Shown here in pieces: positions 1-7,646 of a DNA stretch of 64,000 nt. This stretch comes from Pseudomonas viridiflava. Its GTDB lineage: Bacteria > Pseudomonadota > Gammaproteobacteria > Pseudomonadales > Pseudomonadaceae. A program made the position numbers and the translations under genes. The first letter of the stretch is position 1. Each line of letters begins with the position of its first letter. The notes beneath the pieces were generated by a model, which saw only the letters and a list, made by a program, of their open reading frames with translations, made no database searches and had not been told where the DNA came from. The DNA lies in NCBI RefSeq assembly GCF_900590885.1, contig NZ_UUON01000050.1, positions 62,001 through 126,000 on the forward strand, given 5' to 3'.

Positions 1-649
1 CCTGTAACGCCAGCACCAGGCTGGTCACTGTTGCCAGCCCCACCCCGAGCAAGGCACCCGGTACGAAACGCAGGGCTTGCGGGCGCAGCTTGTCCCACAG
101 GTACATCACCAGCATCGTCGAAAGCCCAAGCAAGCCCGCCTGCCAACCCAGGCCGCCGCCGAGGGTCGGAATCGCCTCAGCCAACGCCGCCGGAAAGCCT
201 GTCAGGTTGTCCAACCCCGAAGGCTTGGGAGCGCCGTCGAGCATCACATGGATCTGCGATAGCACAATCAACACGCCGATGCCCGCCAGCATGCCGTACA
301 CCACTGCCGGCGCCGTGACGCGAAACCAGCATCCCAAACGCAAACGCCCGGCCACCAATTGCAGAAAACCCGCCAGCAGCAGAATGGGCCCGAGCATCAT
401 CATGCCGTGCTGGCGTACCAGCTCGAACACCAACACCGCCAGGCCCGCCGCCGGGCCGCTGACCTGCAGCGGCGAACCTGCCAGCCAGCCGACGACCAGC
501 CCACCGATAATCCCGGTGATCAGGCCCTTGGCCGGCGGCATACCGGACGCAATCGCAATACCCATGCACAGGGGCAGGGCGACCAGAAACACAACCACCG
601 AAGCCAGCAGCTCCTTTGGCAATACAGCTTTCAATTGAGCAGCACGCAT
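1..649 (-). CDS. SulP family inorganic anion transporter, N-terminal part
   Basis: Inner-membrane anion (sulfate or bicarbonate type) transporter; 216 N-terminal codons are visible and the C-terminal half lies beyond the left edge. The start is the ATG at 649 behind GGAGAG. The protein opens MRAAQLKAVLPKELLASVVV and continues with LPLCMGIAIASGMPPAKGL, the SulP signature, followed by hydrophobic segments (GLITGIIGGLVVGWLAG, GPILLLAGFLQLVAG). A beta carbonic anhydrase gene lies 85 bp upstream on the same strand. SulP-carbonic anhydrase pairing is common and points to bicarbonate/CO2 handling. The pairing is seen; the substrate is inferred. Confidence 0.85.
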   Translation of the reverse strand, partial: MRAAQLKAVLPKELLASVVVFLVALPLCMGIAIASGMPPAKGLITGIIGGLVVGWLAGSPLQVSGPAAGLAVLVFELVRQHGMMMLGPILLLAGFLQLVAGRLRLGCWFRVTAPAVVYGMLAGIGVLIVLSQIHVMLDGAPKPSGLDNLTGFPAALAEAIPTLGGGLGWQAGLLGLSTMLVMYLWDKLRPQALRFVPGALLGVGLATVTSLVLALQ

Positions 650-734
650 GATGACTCTCCCGAGGCATTCGCCGGGCGCGGCAAAGCCTGGCTGCATCCA
701 TGGCAGCCACCGCTTTACCCGGCAGGGAAGTGTT

Positions 735-1466
735 TTAGAAGCGCGCTTTAGGCGTCGCGGAAGGAATCGGGCCTTCGCCACCCAACGGTCGGAACGCCGA
801 CTGATCCGCGTCGTAGGCCCGGATCTCGCTGGTCTCTATGTTGTAGATCCAGCCGTGGATAAATAACTGACCGTTGGCCATGCGCGAAGCCACGGAAGGG
901 TGGGTGCGCAAGTGTTGCAACTGGGCGATGACGTTTTCTTCGGTCAGCACCTTCATGCTTTCGCCTTCATTGGCGCAGTCGCAGTTGTCATGGACCATGG
1001 TCTTGGCAACCTCGGCATGCCGCAGCCAGGCCTTGACCGTCGGCATCTTCTCCAGGCTGTCGGGGTTGAGTACCGCGCGCATCGCGCCACAATCGGAGTG
1101 CCCGCATACGATGATGTGCTGCACACCCAGGGCGAGCACCGCGTACTCGATGGCCGTGGAAACACCGCCGTTCATCTGGCCGTAAGGCGGTACTACGTTA
1201 CCGACGTTACGGGTCACGAACAGGTCGCCAGGCGAGCTTTGGGTAATCAGCTCCGGCACGATGCGCGAGTCGGCGCAGGTAATGAACATCGCCCGTGGGC
1301 TCTGGGCCGTGGCGAGTTTCTTGAACAGTTCTTCCTGTTGGGGGAAAACGTCGTGATGGAAATGCAAAAAGCCGTCAACGATATGCTGCAGCGCTGCATC
1401 GGCGGACTCCGCCACTTGAGGGGCTGAAGCCGACGCAGCCAACGGCTGTTTATCCTTGTCACTCAT
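735..1466 (-). CDS. can: beta-class carbonic anhydrase
   Basis: Interconverts CO2 and bicarbonate in the cytoplasm. The 243-residue protein has the beta-class zinc motifs CADSR (in MFITCADSRIVPEL) and HSDCG (in IIVCGHSDCGAMRA), giving the Cys/His/Cys ligands and the Asp-Arg pair. Length is typical. An upstream AGAGGATGA supports the start. It precedes the SulP transporter on the same strand, so the two probably form an operon for bicarbonate supply. Codon use is host-like. Confidence 0.93.
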   Translation of the reverse strand: MSDKDKQPLAASASAPQVAESADAALQHIVDGFLHFHHDVFPQQEELFKKLATAQSPRAMFITCADSRIVPELITQSSPGDLFVTRNVGNVVPPYGQMNGGVSTAIEYAVLALGVQHIIVCGHSDCGAMRAVLNPDSLEKMPTVKAWLRHAEVAKTMVHDNCDCANEGESMKVLTEENVIAQLQHLRTHPSVASRMANGQLFIHGWIYNIETSEIRAYDADQSAFRPLGGEGPIPSATPKARF

Positions 1467-1692
1467 GATTCATCCTCTTGGTTAATGCAGGGGAGTTTTC
1501 AGGCATGTTCGACGCCAGGCCAGTGGATTAGTTGTAAATTCCAAAAACCGGGCTTTCGACTCAGTAGTCATTCGCTGAACAAGGTAACCACCGAAACTTA
1601 ACTCAAACTGAATGAACCGCTCTAGACCGGGGCTTTCAGTGATGTCAAAACGCGACCACTCCTACGAATGTGTAGGATACTTCCTTGTTAGT

Positions 1693-2751
1693 CTACAACA
1701 ATGCCATTTGCCTGCCCGGCGGGCAAAACGCCGTGCAATCCAGGTTGAATCCTTCCCGGCGGTTGAGCCCCAGGCGTTTTATCGCCTTGCTGAAGCGCTG
1801 CGCCAACAAATCGGCAAACGGGCCTTCGCCACGCATGCGCACGCCAAAACGGCTGTCATACACTTCACCGCCGCGCACCTGCCGCACCAGGCTCATCACA
1901 TGGGCAGCGCGTTGCGGGTAATGCGCCACCAGCCACTCCTCGAACAGCGGCGCCACCTCCAGCGGCAGGCGCAACATCATGTAGGCCGCGCTTTGCGCAC
2001 CGGCAGCATGGGCTTCGGCCAACAGGCTTTCCAATTCGCTGTCGTTGATCATCGGGATCATCGGCGAGCACAACACCCCCACCGGAACCCCCGCCTCGCG
2101 CATCACCCGGATCGCCCTCAACCGCGCCTTGGGCGCTGCCGCACGCGGCTCCAGGATGCGCTTGAGCTCGTCGTCCAGGCTGGTGAGGCTGATCATCACC
2201 GCCACCAGGCGCTGCCGGGCCAGTTCGGTGAGCAGGTCAAGATCACGCAGGATCAACGAGCCCTTGGTGATGATGGTCACCGGGTGCCGGTAACGCAGCA
2301 GCACTTCAAGGGTTTGCCGAGTGATCCTGTACTCACGTTCGATGGGCTGGTACGGGTCGGTATTGGAGCCCAGGTTGATTGGCGCACACACATAGCCCGG
2401 CTTCGACAGCTGTTGCTCCAGCACATCGGCGGCGTTGGTCTTTGCAATCAGTTTGGTTTCAAAATCCAGCCCCGGCGACATGTCCCAATACGCATGGCTG
2501 GGCCGCGCATAGCAGTAGATACAGCCATGCTCGCAGCCGCGATAAGGGTTGATCGAGCGATCAAACGGCAGATCCGGCGAGTTGTTGCGGGTGATGATGC
2601 TCTTGGCCGTTTCGATGCGCACTTCAGTGCCCTGGGTGGGCGGTACTTCCTGATACCAGCCGTCGTCCTCACCCACCGATACGCTGGGCGCAAAGCGATT
2701 ATGAGGGTTCGTGGCGGTACCCCGTCCGCGAGGAGGCAAGGGAGCGTTCAT
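1693..2751 (-). CDS. PA0069-type radical SAM protein (SplB-like)
   Basis: Probable 352-residue radical SAM enzyme. The 4Fe-4S motif CEHGCIYC has C73, C77 and C80, counted from the start chosen here (MNAPLPPRGRG at 2751, after GAGAAAAGC). The frame stays open about 49 codons further upstream, but that stretch lies over the LexA box and lacks protein-like composition, so the shorter start is preferred. The domain resembles spore photoproduct lyase-like radical SAM proteins, and related Pseudomonas proteins are annotated as PA0069 family. The reaction is unknown. A perfect SOS box 17 bp upstream makes a role in DNA damage responses likely (inference). Confidence 0.85.
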   Translation of the reverse strand: MNAPLPPRGRGTATNPHNRFAPSVSVGEDDGWYQEVPPTQGTEVRIETAKSIITRNNSPDLPFDRSINPYRGCEHGCIYCYARPSHAYWDMSPGLDFETKLIAKTNAADVLEQQLSKPGYVCAPINLGSNTDPYQPIEREYRITRQTLEVLLRYRHPVTIITKGSLILRDLDLLTELARQRLVAVMISLTSLDDELKRILEPRAAAPKARLRAIRVMREAGVPVGVLCSPMIPMINDSELESLLAEAHAAGAQSAAYMMLRLPLEVAPLFEEWLVAHYPQRAAHVMSLVRQVRGGEVYDSRFGVRMRGEGPFADLLAQRFSKAIKRLGLNRREGFNLDCTAFCPPGRQMALL

Positions 2752-2767
2752 GCTTTTCTCTCGATAG

Positions 2768-2783
2768 CTGTATACATATACAG
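2768..2783 (-). promoter_or_regulatory. LexA (SOS) box
   Basis: CTGTATACATATACAG matches the CTGT-N8-ACAG LexA operator and differs by one central base from the TA-repeat consensus. It lies 17 bp upstream of the radical SAM start, where it would block the promoter. The gene on the other strand starts 190 bp away, so it is the less likely target. Confidence 0.85.
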
Positions 2784-2972
2784 TATTCGAGAATTCCATT
2801 TCCTGCGAGCACCGTTGGGCGGGCAATACTAGAAATAAGCATTCACACGACAAAAAGTACAACTTCCTACTTGCAACTAAAACGAAATAACTCGCCACAT
2901 ATGAGTCGTGGCGTCAGGCTCTGGAACGCCTTTATTATCAACTTTCAAATCACTTCCCCACCAAGGATATAT

Positions 2973-3224
2973 ATGTCTCAGGACGAACTGCGCTTAACCT
3001 GTGAAGACTTCGAAAAAGACAACAGTCCGGAAATTCTTCTGGAGCGTTTTACCGACGGTCAGCTTGCCTACGCGATGTACGCTTCTTCCTCGAAAAAGGA
3101 CGGACACTACGACACAACGTCCAGCCCCACGGACCTGGACAATGACGGAGACTTTGACGAAGAGGACAAGGCCTTGTTCTTGAACCTGGCCAATACATTC
3201 GCAAAGACCTGCCCACGCGTGTAA
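2973..3224 (+). CDS. small acidic protein with an EF-hand-like loop
   Basis: 83-residue protein starting MSQDELRL behind AAGGA (2963-2967). No family is recognised. The C-terminal half holds DLDNDGDFDEEDKALF, which matches an EF-hand/dockerin-type calcium loop (D-x-D-x-D-G-D-F-x-x-x-D), with the start of the following helix. There is no signal peptide or membrane segment. It stands alone, divergent from the radical SAM gene and followed by a strong hairpin. Calcium binding is inferred from the loop only. Confidence 0.7.
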   Translation: MSQDELRLTCEDFEKDNSPEILLERFTDGQLAYAMYASSSKKDGHYDTTSSPTDLDNDGDFDEEDKALFLNLANTFAKTCPRV

Positions 3225-3234
3225 AAATGCCTGC

Positions 3235-3265
3235 CCGACTTATATCAAACCAAGATATAAGTCGG
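3235..3265. terminator. bidirectional hairpin terminator
   Basis: Perfect 11-bp arms CCGACTTATAT / ATATAAGTCGG around a 9-base loop, between two convergent genes (stop codons at 3224 and 3276). AT-rich tracts follow on both sides. Confidence 0.65.
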
Positions 3266-3275
3266 ACACTACTCT

Positions 3276-4559
3276 TTATTTATTCACAGCTTCAGCATGT
3301 GAGTTAGTTATACTTTCTTTACGCAATTCTGAAACTTGTGACGTATTAACAGGTGCTGCGTTATTACCCCAACTGCCACGAATAAAGTTAACCACGTCCG
3401 CCACTTCCTGATCCGACAACCGCCAGGCAAATGCCGGCATGGTGAAGGTCGACGGCGCCGCATGGGTAGCTGGCAAGGTGCCGCCCTTCAACACGATGTT
3501 GATCAAGGACGTGGCATCCGCCGTCTGCAATACCGGATTACCCGCCAGCGCCGGAAACACCCGCGTATAGCCATGGCCATCGGTGCGGTGGCAGGCCGCA
3601 CAGTTATCGATATACACAGAAGCGCCCGGCTTGCTGTCATCGCCTTTCCACAGCGCCTCGGCCACCTGCTTGTCGTACTGATGCGGCTGATCCTTGGGGT
3701 CCACCGCCGGCAAGCTTTTGAGGTAACGCGCGATAGCGGTCAGGTCGTCCTGCGACATGTACTGCATGCTGTGGACCACCACATCGCTCATGCCGCCAAA
3801 CACCGCGCTGCGGTCACTGCGGCCGGTCTTGAGGAATTGCACCAGTTGCTCTTCGCTCCAACTGCCGAGGCCGTCCTTGTGGTCGCCGCGCAGGCTTTTC
3901 GCGATCCAGCCTTCCAGCGGGGCGCTGCCGGACAAGAAGGCGGTGCCGTCGGTAGCGCTCAGGGCCTTTTCCTGCATGGTCAGGGCGCGTGGCGTGTGGC
4001 ACGCGCCGCAGTGGCCGAGGCCTTCAACCAGATAAGCGCCTCGGCTGATCACCGGGTCGGCGTCCGGCGCCGCCTGGTAATCCGCCACCTCAGGGGCAAA
4101 CATCCAGCGCCAGGCCGCCAGCGGCCAACGCATGCTCAACGGCCAGGGAATATCGCTGGCTTTGTTTTCCTGGGCGACCGGTTCCACGCCCTTCATGAAG
4201 TACGCATACAGCGCCTGCATATCGCTTTCGCTGACACGCGCGTAAGACGGGTAGGGCATCGCCGGGTAAAGCGTACTACCGCTCTTGGCGACGCCATGGC
4301 GCACGGCCTTGTCGAAGTCTTCGAAGCTGTAGTCGCCCAGGCCGGTTTTGTCCGGGGTGATGTTGGTGGAGTAGATCACGCCGATCGGGGTTTCCATCGG
4401 CAGGCCGCCGGCAAAGGGCTTGCCGCCCTTGGCGGTGTGGCAGGCCACGCAGTCACCGGCACGGGCCAGGTACTCGCCCTGTTTGATCAAATCGTTTTCG
4501 GCGGCGCTCACCGAGCAACTGCTGAAGAAGGCCAGGGAGGCGATAACAAGTGCTTTCAT
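3276..4559 (-). CDS. triheme cytochrome c subunit of a sugar-acid/alcohol dehydrogenase
   Basis: Exported electron-transfer subunit of about 427 residues. It has a signal peptide (MKALVIASLAFFSSCSVSAAEN) and three CxxCH heme sites (CVACH, CGACH, CAACH), as in the cytochrome subunits of membrane-bound gluconate 2-dehydrogenase and related enzymes. The ATG at 4559 is preferred over the one at 4565 because the Shine-Dalgarno AAGGAG is only 2 bases from the latter. It is the last gene of a three-gene operon (gamma subunit, GMC flavoprotein, cytochrome), 12 bp after the flavoprotein. It passes electrons from the flavin to the quinone pool. Confidence 0.9.
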   Translation of the reverse strand: MKALVIASLAFFSSCSVSAAENDLIKQGEYLARAGDCVACHTAKGGKPFAGGLPMETPIGVIYSTNITPDKTGLGDYSFEDFDKAVRHGVAKSGSTLYPAMPYPSYARVSESDMQALYAYFMKGVEPVAQENKASDIPWPLSMRWPLAAWRWMFAPEVADYQAAPDADPVISRGAYLVEGLGHCGACHTPRALTMQEKALSATDGTAFLSGSAPLEGWIAKSLRGDHKDGLGSWSEEQLVQFLKTGRSDRSAVFGGMSDVVVHSMQYMSQDDLTAIARYLKSLPAVDPKDQPHQYDKQVAEALWKGDDSKPGASVYIDNCAACHRTDGHGYTRVFPALAGNPVLQTADATSLINIVLKGGTLPATHAAPSTFTMPAFAWRLSDQEVADVVNFIRGSWGNNAAPVNTSQVSELRKESITNSHAEAVNK

Positions 4560-4571
4560 GGTCATCGCTCC

Positions 4572-6356
4572 TTATGCCTGAACCAGTGGGCCGGGGTTTT
4601 TCAGGTACTGCTCGCGGATCGCGCGGGCCGACCAATAGGTCAACGCCGCCACCAGGCCGGTAGGGTTGTAGCCCAAGCCTTGTGGGAAAGCGGACGCGCC
4701 CGGGACAAACACGTTGTGTACATCCCAGCACTGCAGGTAGCGGTTCAACGCGCTGGTTTTGGGGTCGGTGCCCATGATCGCGCCACCGTTGAGGTGGGTG
4801 GTCTGGTAGGACGCGGTGTTGAAATGCTCACCGACTTTTTTGCCAAGCACGGCGATGGCCTTGGGGTTCATCGCTTCGGCGACCTTGCCCATTTTCTCGA
4901 CCATGAAGCGGTTCATCTTGATGTCGTTTTCCTGCCAGTCGAACGTCATGCGCAGCAGCGGCAAGCCGTACGCATCGCGGTACACCGGGTCCAGATCCAG
5001 GTAATTGGCTCGGTAGGATTGATGGGCGCCGTGGGCGTCCATCGATACCTGGTGGGTGTAGTAATCGGCGGTGGCGCGCTTCCACGCGCTACCCCAGGCC
5101 GGCGTGCCCGGTGGGTTGGACGTACCGGCAATCGGCCGGCTGCCCGCCTGGTTAACCCACATCGGCGAGCCGCCCACAAAGCCATGGGGGCCGTGGTCGA
5201 AGTTGTCGGCGTTGAAGTCATCCATCGCCACGCCGTTGCCGCCCGCGCCGATAAAGTTATTGGTGTGGGTGTCCTTGTCGAAGAACGCCTTGATGGTCGC
5301 CATGTTCTGGTAGGCGAAGTTGCGGCCCACCACGCCCTCATTGGTAATCGGGTCGTAAGGCTTGCCGATTCCCGACAGCAGCATCAGCCGCACGTTGTGG
5401 AACTGGAACGCACCGAGAATCACCAGGTCCGCCGGTTGCTCGCATTCGCGACCTTGAGCGTCGATATAGGTCACGCCCGTAGCCTTGCTCTTGGTGCTGT
5501 CGAGGTTGACCTTGAGCACGTGGGAATTGGCCCGCAGCTCAAAGTTCGGCACCTGGCGCAGCGCCGGCAGAATGTTCACGTTCGGCGAGGCCTTGGAGTA
5601 CATGTAGCAGACGTAGCCGCTGCAAAAACCACAGAAATTGCACGGGCCCATCTGCGCACCGTAGGGGTTGGTGTACGGCCCCGACGTATTGGCTGACGGC
5701 AGGTTGTAGGGCTTATAACCCACGCTGGCAGCCGCTTTCTGAAACAGCTGTGCGGAGACGGTGTTTTTCTGCGCTTCCAATGGGAACGGGTTGGAACGGT
5801 CTGGCGCGTACGGGTTGCCACCACGGCCTTCGCCCACCAATTGCCCCTTCACCGTCCAGGCCTGGCCGGACGTGCCGAAGACTTTTTCCGCATAGTCGAA
5901 GAACGGTTCCAGCTCTTCATAGCTGACGCCGAAGTCCTGAATGGTCATGTCTTTGGGGATGAAGTTCTTGCCGTAGCGCTCTTCATAATGGCTGCGCATG
6001 CGCAACTCGATCGGGTCGACGCGAAAATGCACGCCCGACCAGTGCAAACCTGCGCCACCTACGCCGTTACCCGGCAAGAAAGCACCGAGCTGGCGGTTGG
6101 GCAGGGCGACGTCATTCACGCTGTGGCGAATGGTCACCGTCTCCTTGGAAATATCCTGGAAGAGTTTTTTACGCACGCTGTAGGTCAGTTCGTCGATGAC
6201 CTGGGGATAGTTGCCGTCCGGGTAAGTGTCCTGCATCGGGCCGCGCTCCAGCGCTACCACGTTGAGGCCAGCTTCCGTCAGCTCCTTGGCCATGATCGCG
6301 CCGGTCCAGCCGAAGCCTACGATCACTGCATCGACTTTTTTCATGATGGTCGCCAC
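4572..6356 (-). CDS. GMC family flavoprotein subunit, gluconate 2-dehydrogenase type
   Basis: 594-residue FAD-dependent catalytic subunit. The dinucleotide fold VDAVIVGFGWTGAIMAKEL lies at the N-terminus, and a GMC C-terminal region (ASYQTTHLNGGAIMGTDP, then NVFVPGASAFPQGLGYNPT) carries the substrate/FAD motifs. A GTG start at 6356 is chosen: it follows the stop of the preceding gene by 2 bases, has GAGAGGG upstream and gives the usual family length. It oxidises a sugar acid (gluconate or 2-ketogluconate are likely) in the periplasm. The substrate cannot be fixed from sequence. It probably exports through the Tat signal of its partner subunit. Confidence 0.9.
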   Translation of the reverse strand: MATIMKKVDAVIVGFGWTGAIMAKELTEAGLNVVALERGPMQDTYPDGNYPQVIDELTYSVRKKLFQDISKETVTIRHSVNDVALPNRQLGAFLPGNGVGGAGLHWSGVHFRVDPIELRMRSHYEERYGKNFIPKDMTIQDFGVSYEELEPFFDYAEKVFGTSGQAWTVKGQLVGEGRGGNPYAPDRSNPFPLEAQKNTVSAQLFQKAAASVGYKPYNLPSANTSGPYTNPYGAQMGPCNFCGFCSGYVCYMYSKASPNVNILPALRQVPNFELRANSHVLKVNLDSTKSKATGVTYIDAQGRECEQPADLVILGAFQFHNVRLMLLSGIGKPYDPITNEGVVGRNFAYQNMATIKAFFDKDTHTNNFIGAGGNGVAMDDFNADNFDHGPHGFVGGSPMWVNQAGSRPIAGTSNPPGTPAWGSAWKRATADYYTHQVSMDAHGAHQSYRANYLDLDPVYRDAYGLPLLRMTFDWQENDIKMNRFMVEKMGKVAEAMNPKAIAVLGKKVGEHFNTASYQTTHLNGGAIMGTDPKTSALNRYLQCWDVHNVFVPGASAFPQGLGYNPTGLVAALTYWSARAIREQYLKNPGPLVQA

Positions 6357-6358
6357 GT

Positions 6359-7111
6359 TTATGCCCTCTCGCCGCGAATGGAAACAGCCGGGAAGGGGTA
6401 TTGCTCGTTGCGTTCCACCCAATCCATGAAGTCGGCGCGAGCGCCGGGGAAGCCGATCATGGTCCAGCCGACCATGCCTTTATTGCCGCCGTGGATCGGG
6501 TCGCAGAAGAACCCCTCCTTGGTGTTTTGCAGCAACAGGTTGAAGAACATCTTGGCGGGCACCGCCTCGAAATGTGCCGCCACTTCACTGCCGCCAGCCT
6601 CCAGGCGGTGCAACATATCGTCTCGGGTAGCGCTGTCTTGCGCAGCAAAAACTTTACCGTTGAACGCTTTCGACCAGGCATCCGTGGCAGCAATGCCCAG
6701 GCGATAGATCTCCTTGGGCACCAATTTGCTCTGCCAGCCCATCTCCGGCGCGGCGTCGGCGTTGAATGGGCCTTGCATGAACCACAGGGCGCCACTGGCG
6801 TACGGCGTGTTCATCTGACGGTCGATGTATTCCGGCGCGCCGGCTTCGAGGGCGCCAGGGCCTTGGGCGTCGGCGGGGATCAAGCGCTCGACGGCGGCGT
6901 TGATAAACGCCCACTCCTCGGCGGTGAAATAGGTTGGCTCGTAGGCCTTGTCGCTTACCGCAGGCTTGGCCGGCGCGGCCTGGGCAGGCTCGGGCGTGGC
7001 CATCAGCATCGAGCCGCCAAGGCCGGTGCTGGCAACCGTGACCACCGGGATCAAGGTCAAGGATTTGCGCAGAAAGTCACGCCGGGGGTTGTCTTGATCT
7101 TGATCAGACAT
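6359..7111 (-). CDS. gluconate 2-dehydrogenase subunit 3 family, Tat signal
   Basis: 250-residue small (gamma) subunit. The N-terminus has a twin-arginine signal, NPRRDFLRKSLTLIPVVTVAS, then an Ala/Pro-rich linker and the subunit 3 domain (EWAFINAAVERLIPAD). The family acts as Tat escort and stabiliser of the FAD subunit, which lacks its own signal. First gene of the operon; its stop is 2 bases from the GTG of the flavoprotein. The 150 bp upstream carries the promoter region, with a loose dyad GGTAATCAATGGTTAC near 7179 that may bind a regulator. Confidence 0.9.
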   Translation of the reverse strand: MSDQDQDNPRRDFLRKSLTLIPVVTVASTGLGGSMLMATPEPAQAAPAKPAVSDKAYEPTYFTAEEWAFINAAVERLIPADAQGPGALEAGAPEYIDRQMNTPYASGALWFMQGPFNADAAPEMGWQSKLVPKEIYRLGIAATDAWSKAFNGKVFAAQDSATRDDMLHRLEAGGSEVAAHFEAVPAKMFFNLLLQNTKEGFFCDPIHGGNKGMVGWTMIGFPGARADFMDWVERNEQYPFPAVSIRGERA

Positions 7112-7261
7112 GGGTGCACCTCATCATGTGGTCACGGGTTTGTGCGGCCGCTTCTGGGGAGCGGCTCGTGTGTTTTTGGTAATCAATGGTTACAAATGAT
7201 AGCAGGCTAAGGATGTGGGGAATGGATTCAGCGACCTAAGTCGAATAACGCAGGCAAAAAA

Positions 7262-7352
7262 ATGTGGGAGGGGGCTTGCTCCCGATAGCGGTGGGTCAGC
7301 TGCGGATGCGCTGACTGACACTAAGCTATCGGGGGTAAGCCCCCTCCCACAT
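7262..7352. repeat. REPIN (paired inverted REP)
   Basis: Two inverted REP copies, ATGTGGGAGGGGGCTTGCTC and its near complement, bracket a 37-bp spacer containing GCTGACTGACAC. Lies between yheV and the dehydrogenase operon. Confidence 0.9.
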
Positions 7353-7370
7353 TGGGTGTGCGTGGGGCTG

Positions 7371-7646
7371 TTAGTCTTTTTTCAGTTTCGGATTCGGGAA
7401 GAACTGCACCGCCTGTACCTTGGGGTCTGCCGGCGCTTTCAGCGCCGAGGTGTTCACCCGGGTGCCCAATTCCTTGGGCACCGACAGGCCTTGGTCATTC
7501 AACGTGTCGGTATACCCGCAGGCCACGCATTCGCGGTGCGGCACGTTGTCTTCGGTCCACATTTTCAGCTTGTCCGGCTCGCTGCACGCCGGGCAGACCG
7601 CCCCGGCGATGAATTGCTTTTTGGTAATCACAGGCCCTTCACTCAT
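7371..7646 (-). CDS. yheV: YheV family zinc-ribbon protein
   Basis: 91-residue protein with two CxxC pairs (CPACSEP and CVACGYTD) that form a zinc ribbon. Starts MSEGPVITKKQFIAGAVCP. Its start overlaps the prlC stop by 4 bases (ATGA), so the two are translationally coupled; the same prlC-yheV pairing is known in gammaproteobacteria. Molecular function is unknown. Confidence 0.88.
   Translation of the reverse strand: MSEGPVITKKQFIAGAVCPACSEPDKLKMWTEDNVPHRECVACGYTDTLNDQGLSVPKELGTRVNTSALKAPADPKVQAVQFFPNPKLKKD

Noticed and set aside
1612..2832. 406-codon plus-strand frame
   Set aside because: Antisense shadow of the radical SAM gene, which holds CxxxCxxC.
3462..5696. 744-codon open frame on the plus strand
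   Set aside because: It is the antisense of the cytochrome and GMC genes, which have clear motifs; high G+C codon bias opens the opposite frame.
7262..7352. Possible CRISPR or attenuator
   Set aside because: Repeats are inverted pairs at scattered sites, with REP sequence; no arrays of direct repeats or cas genes.
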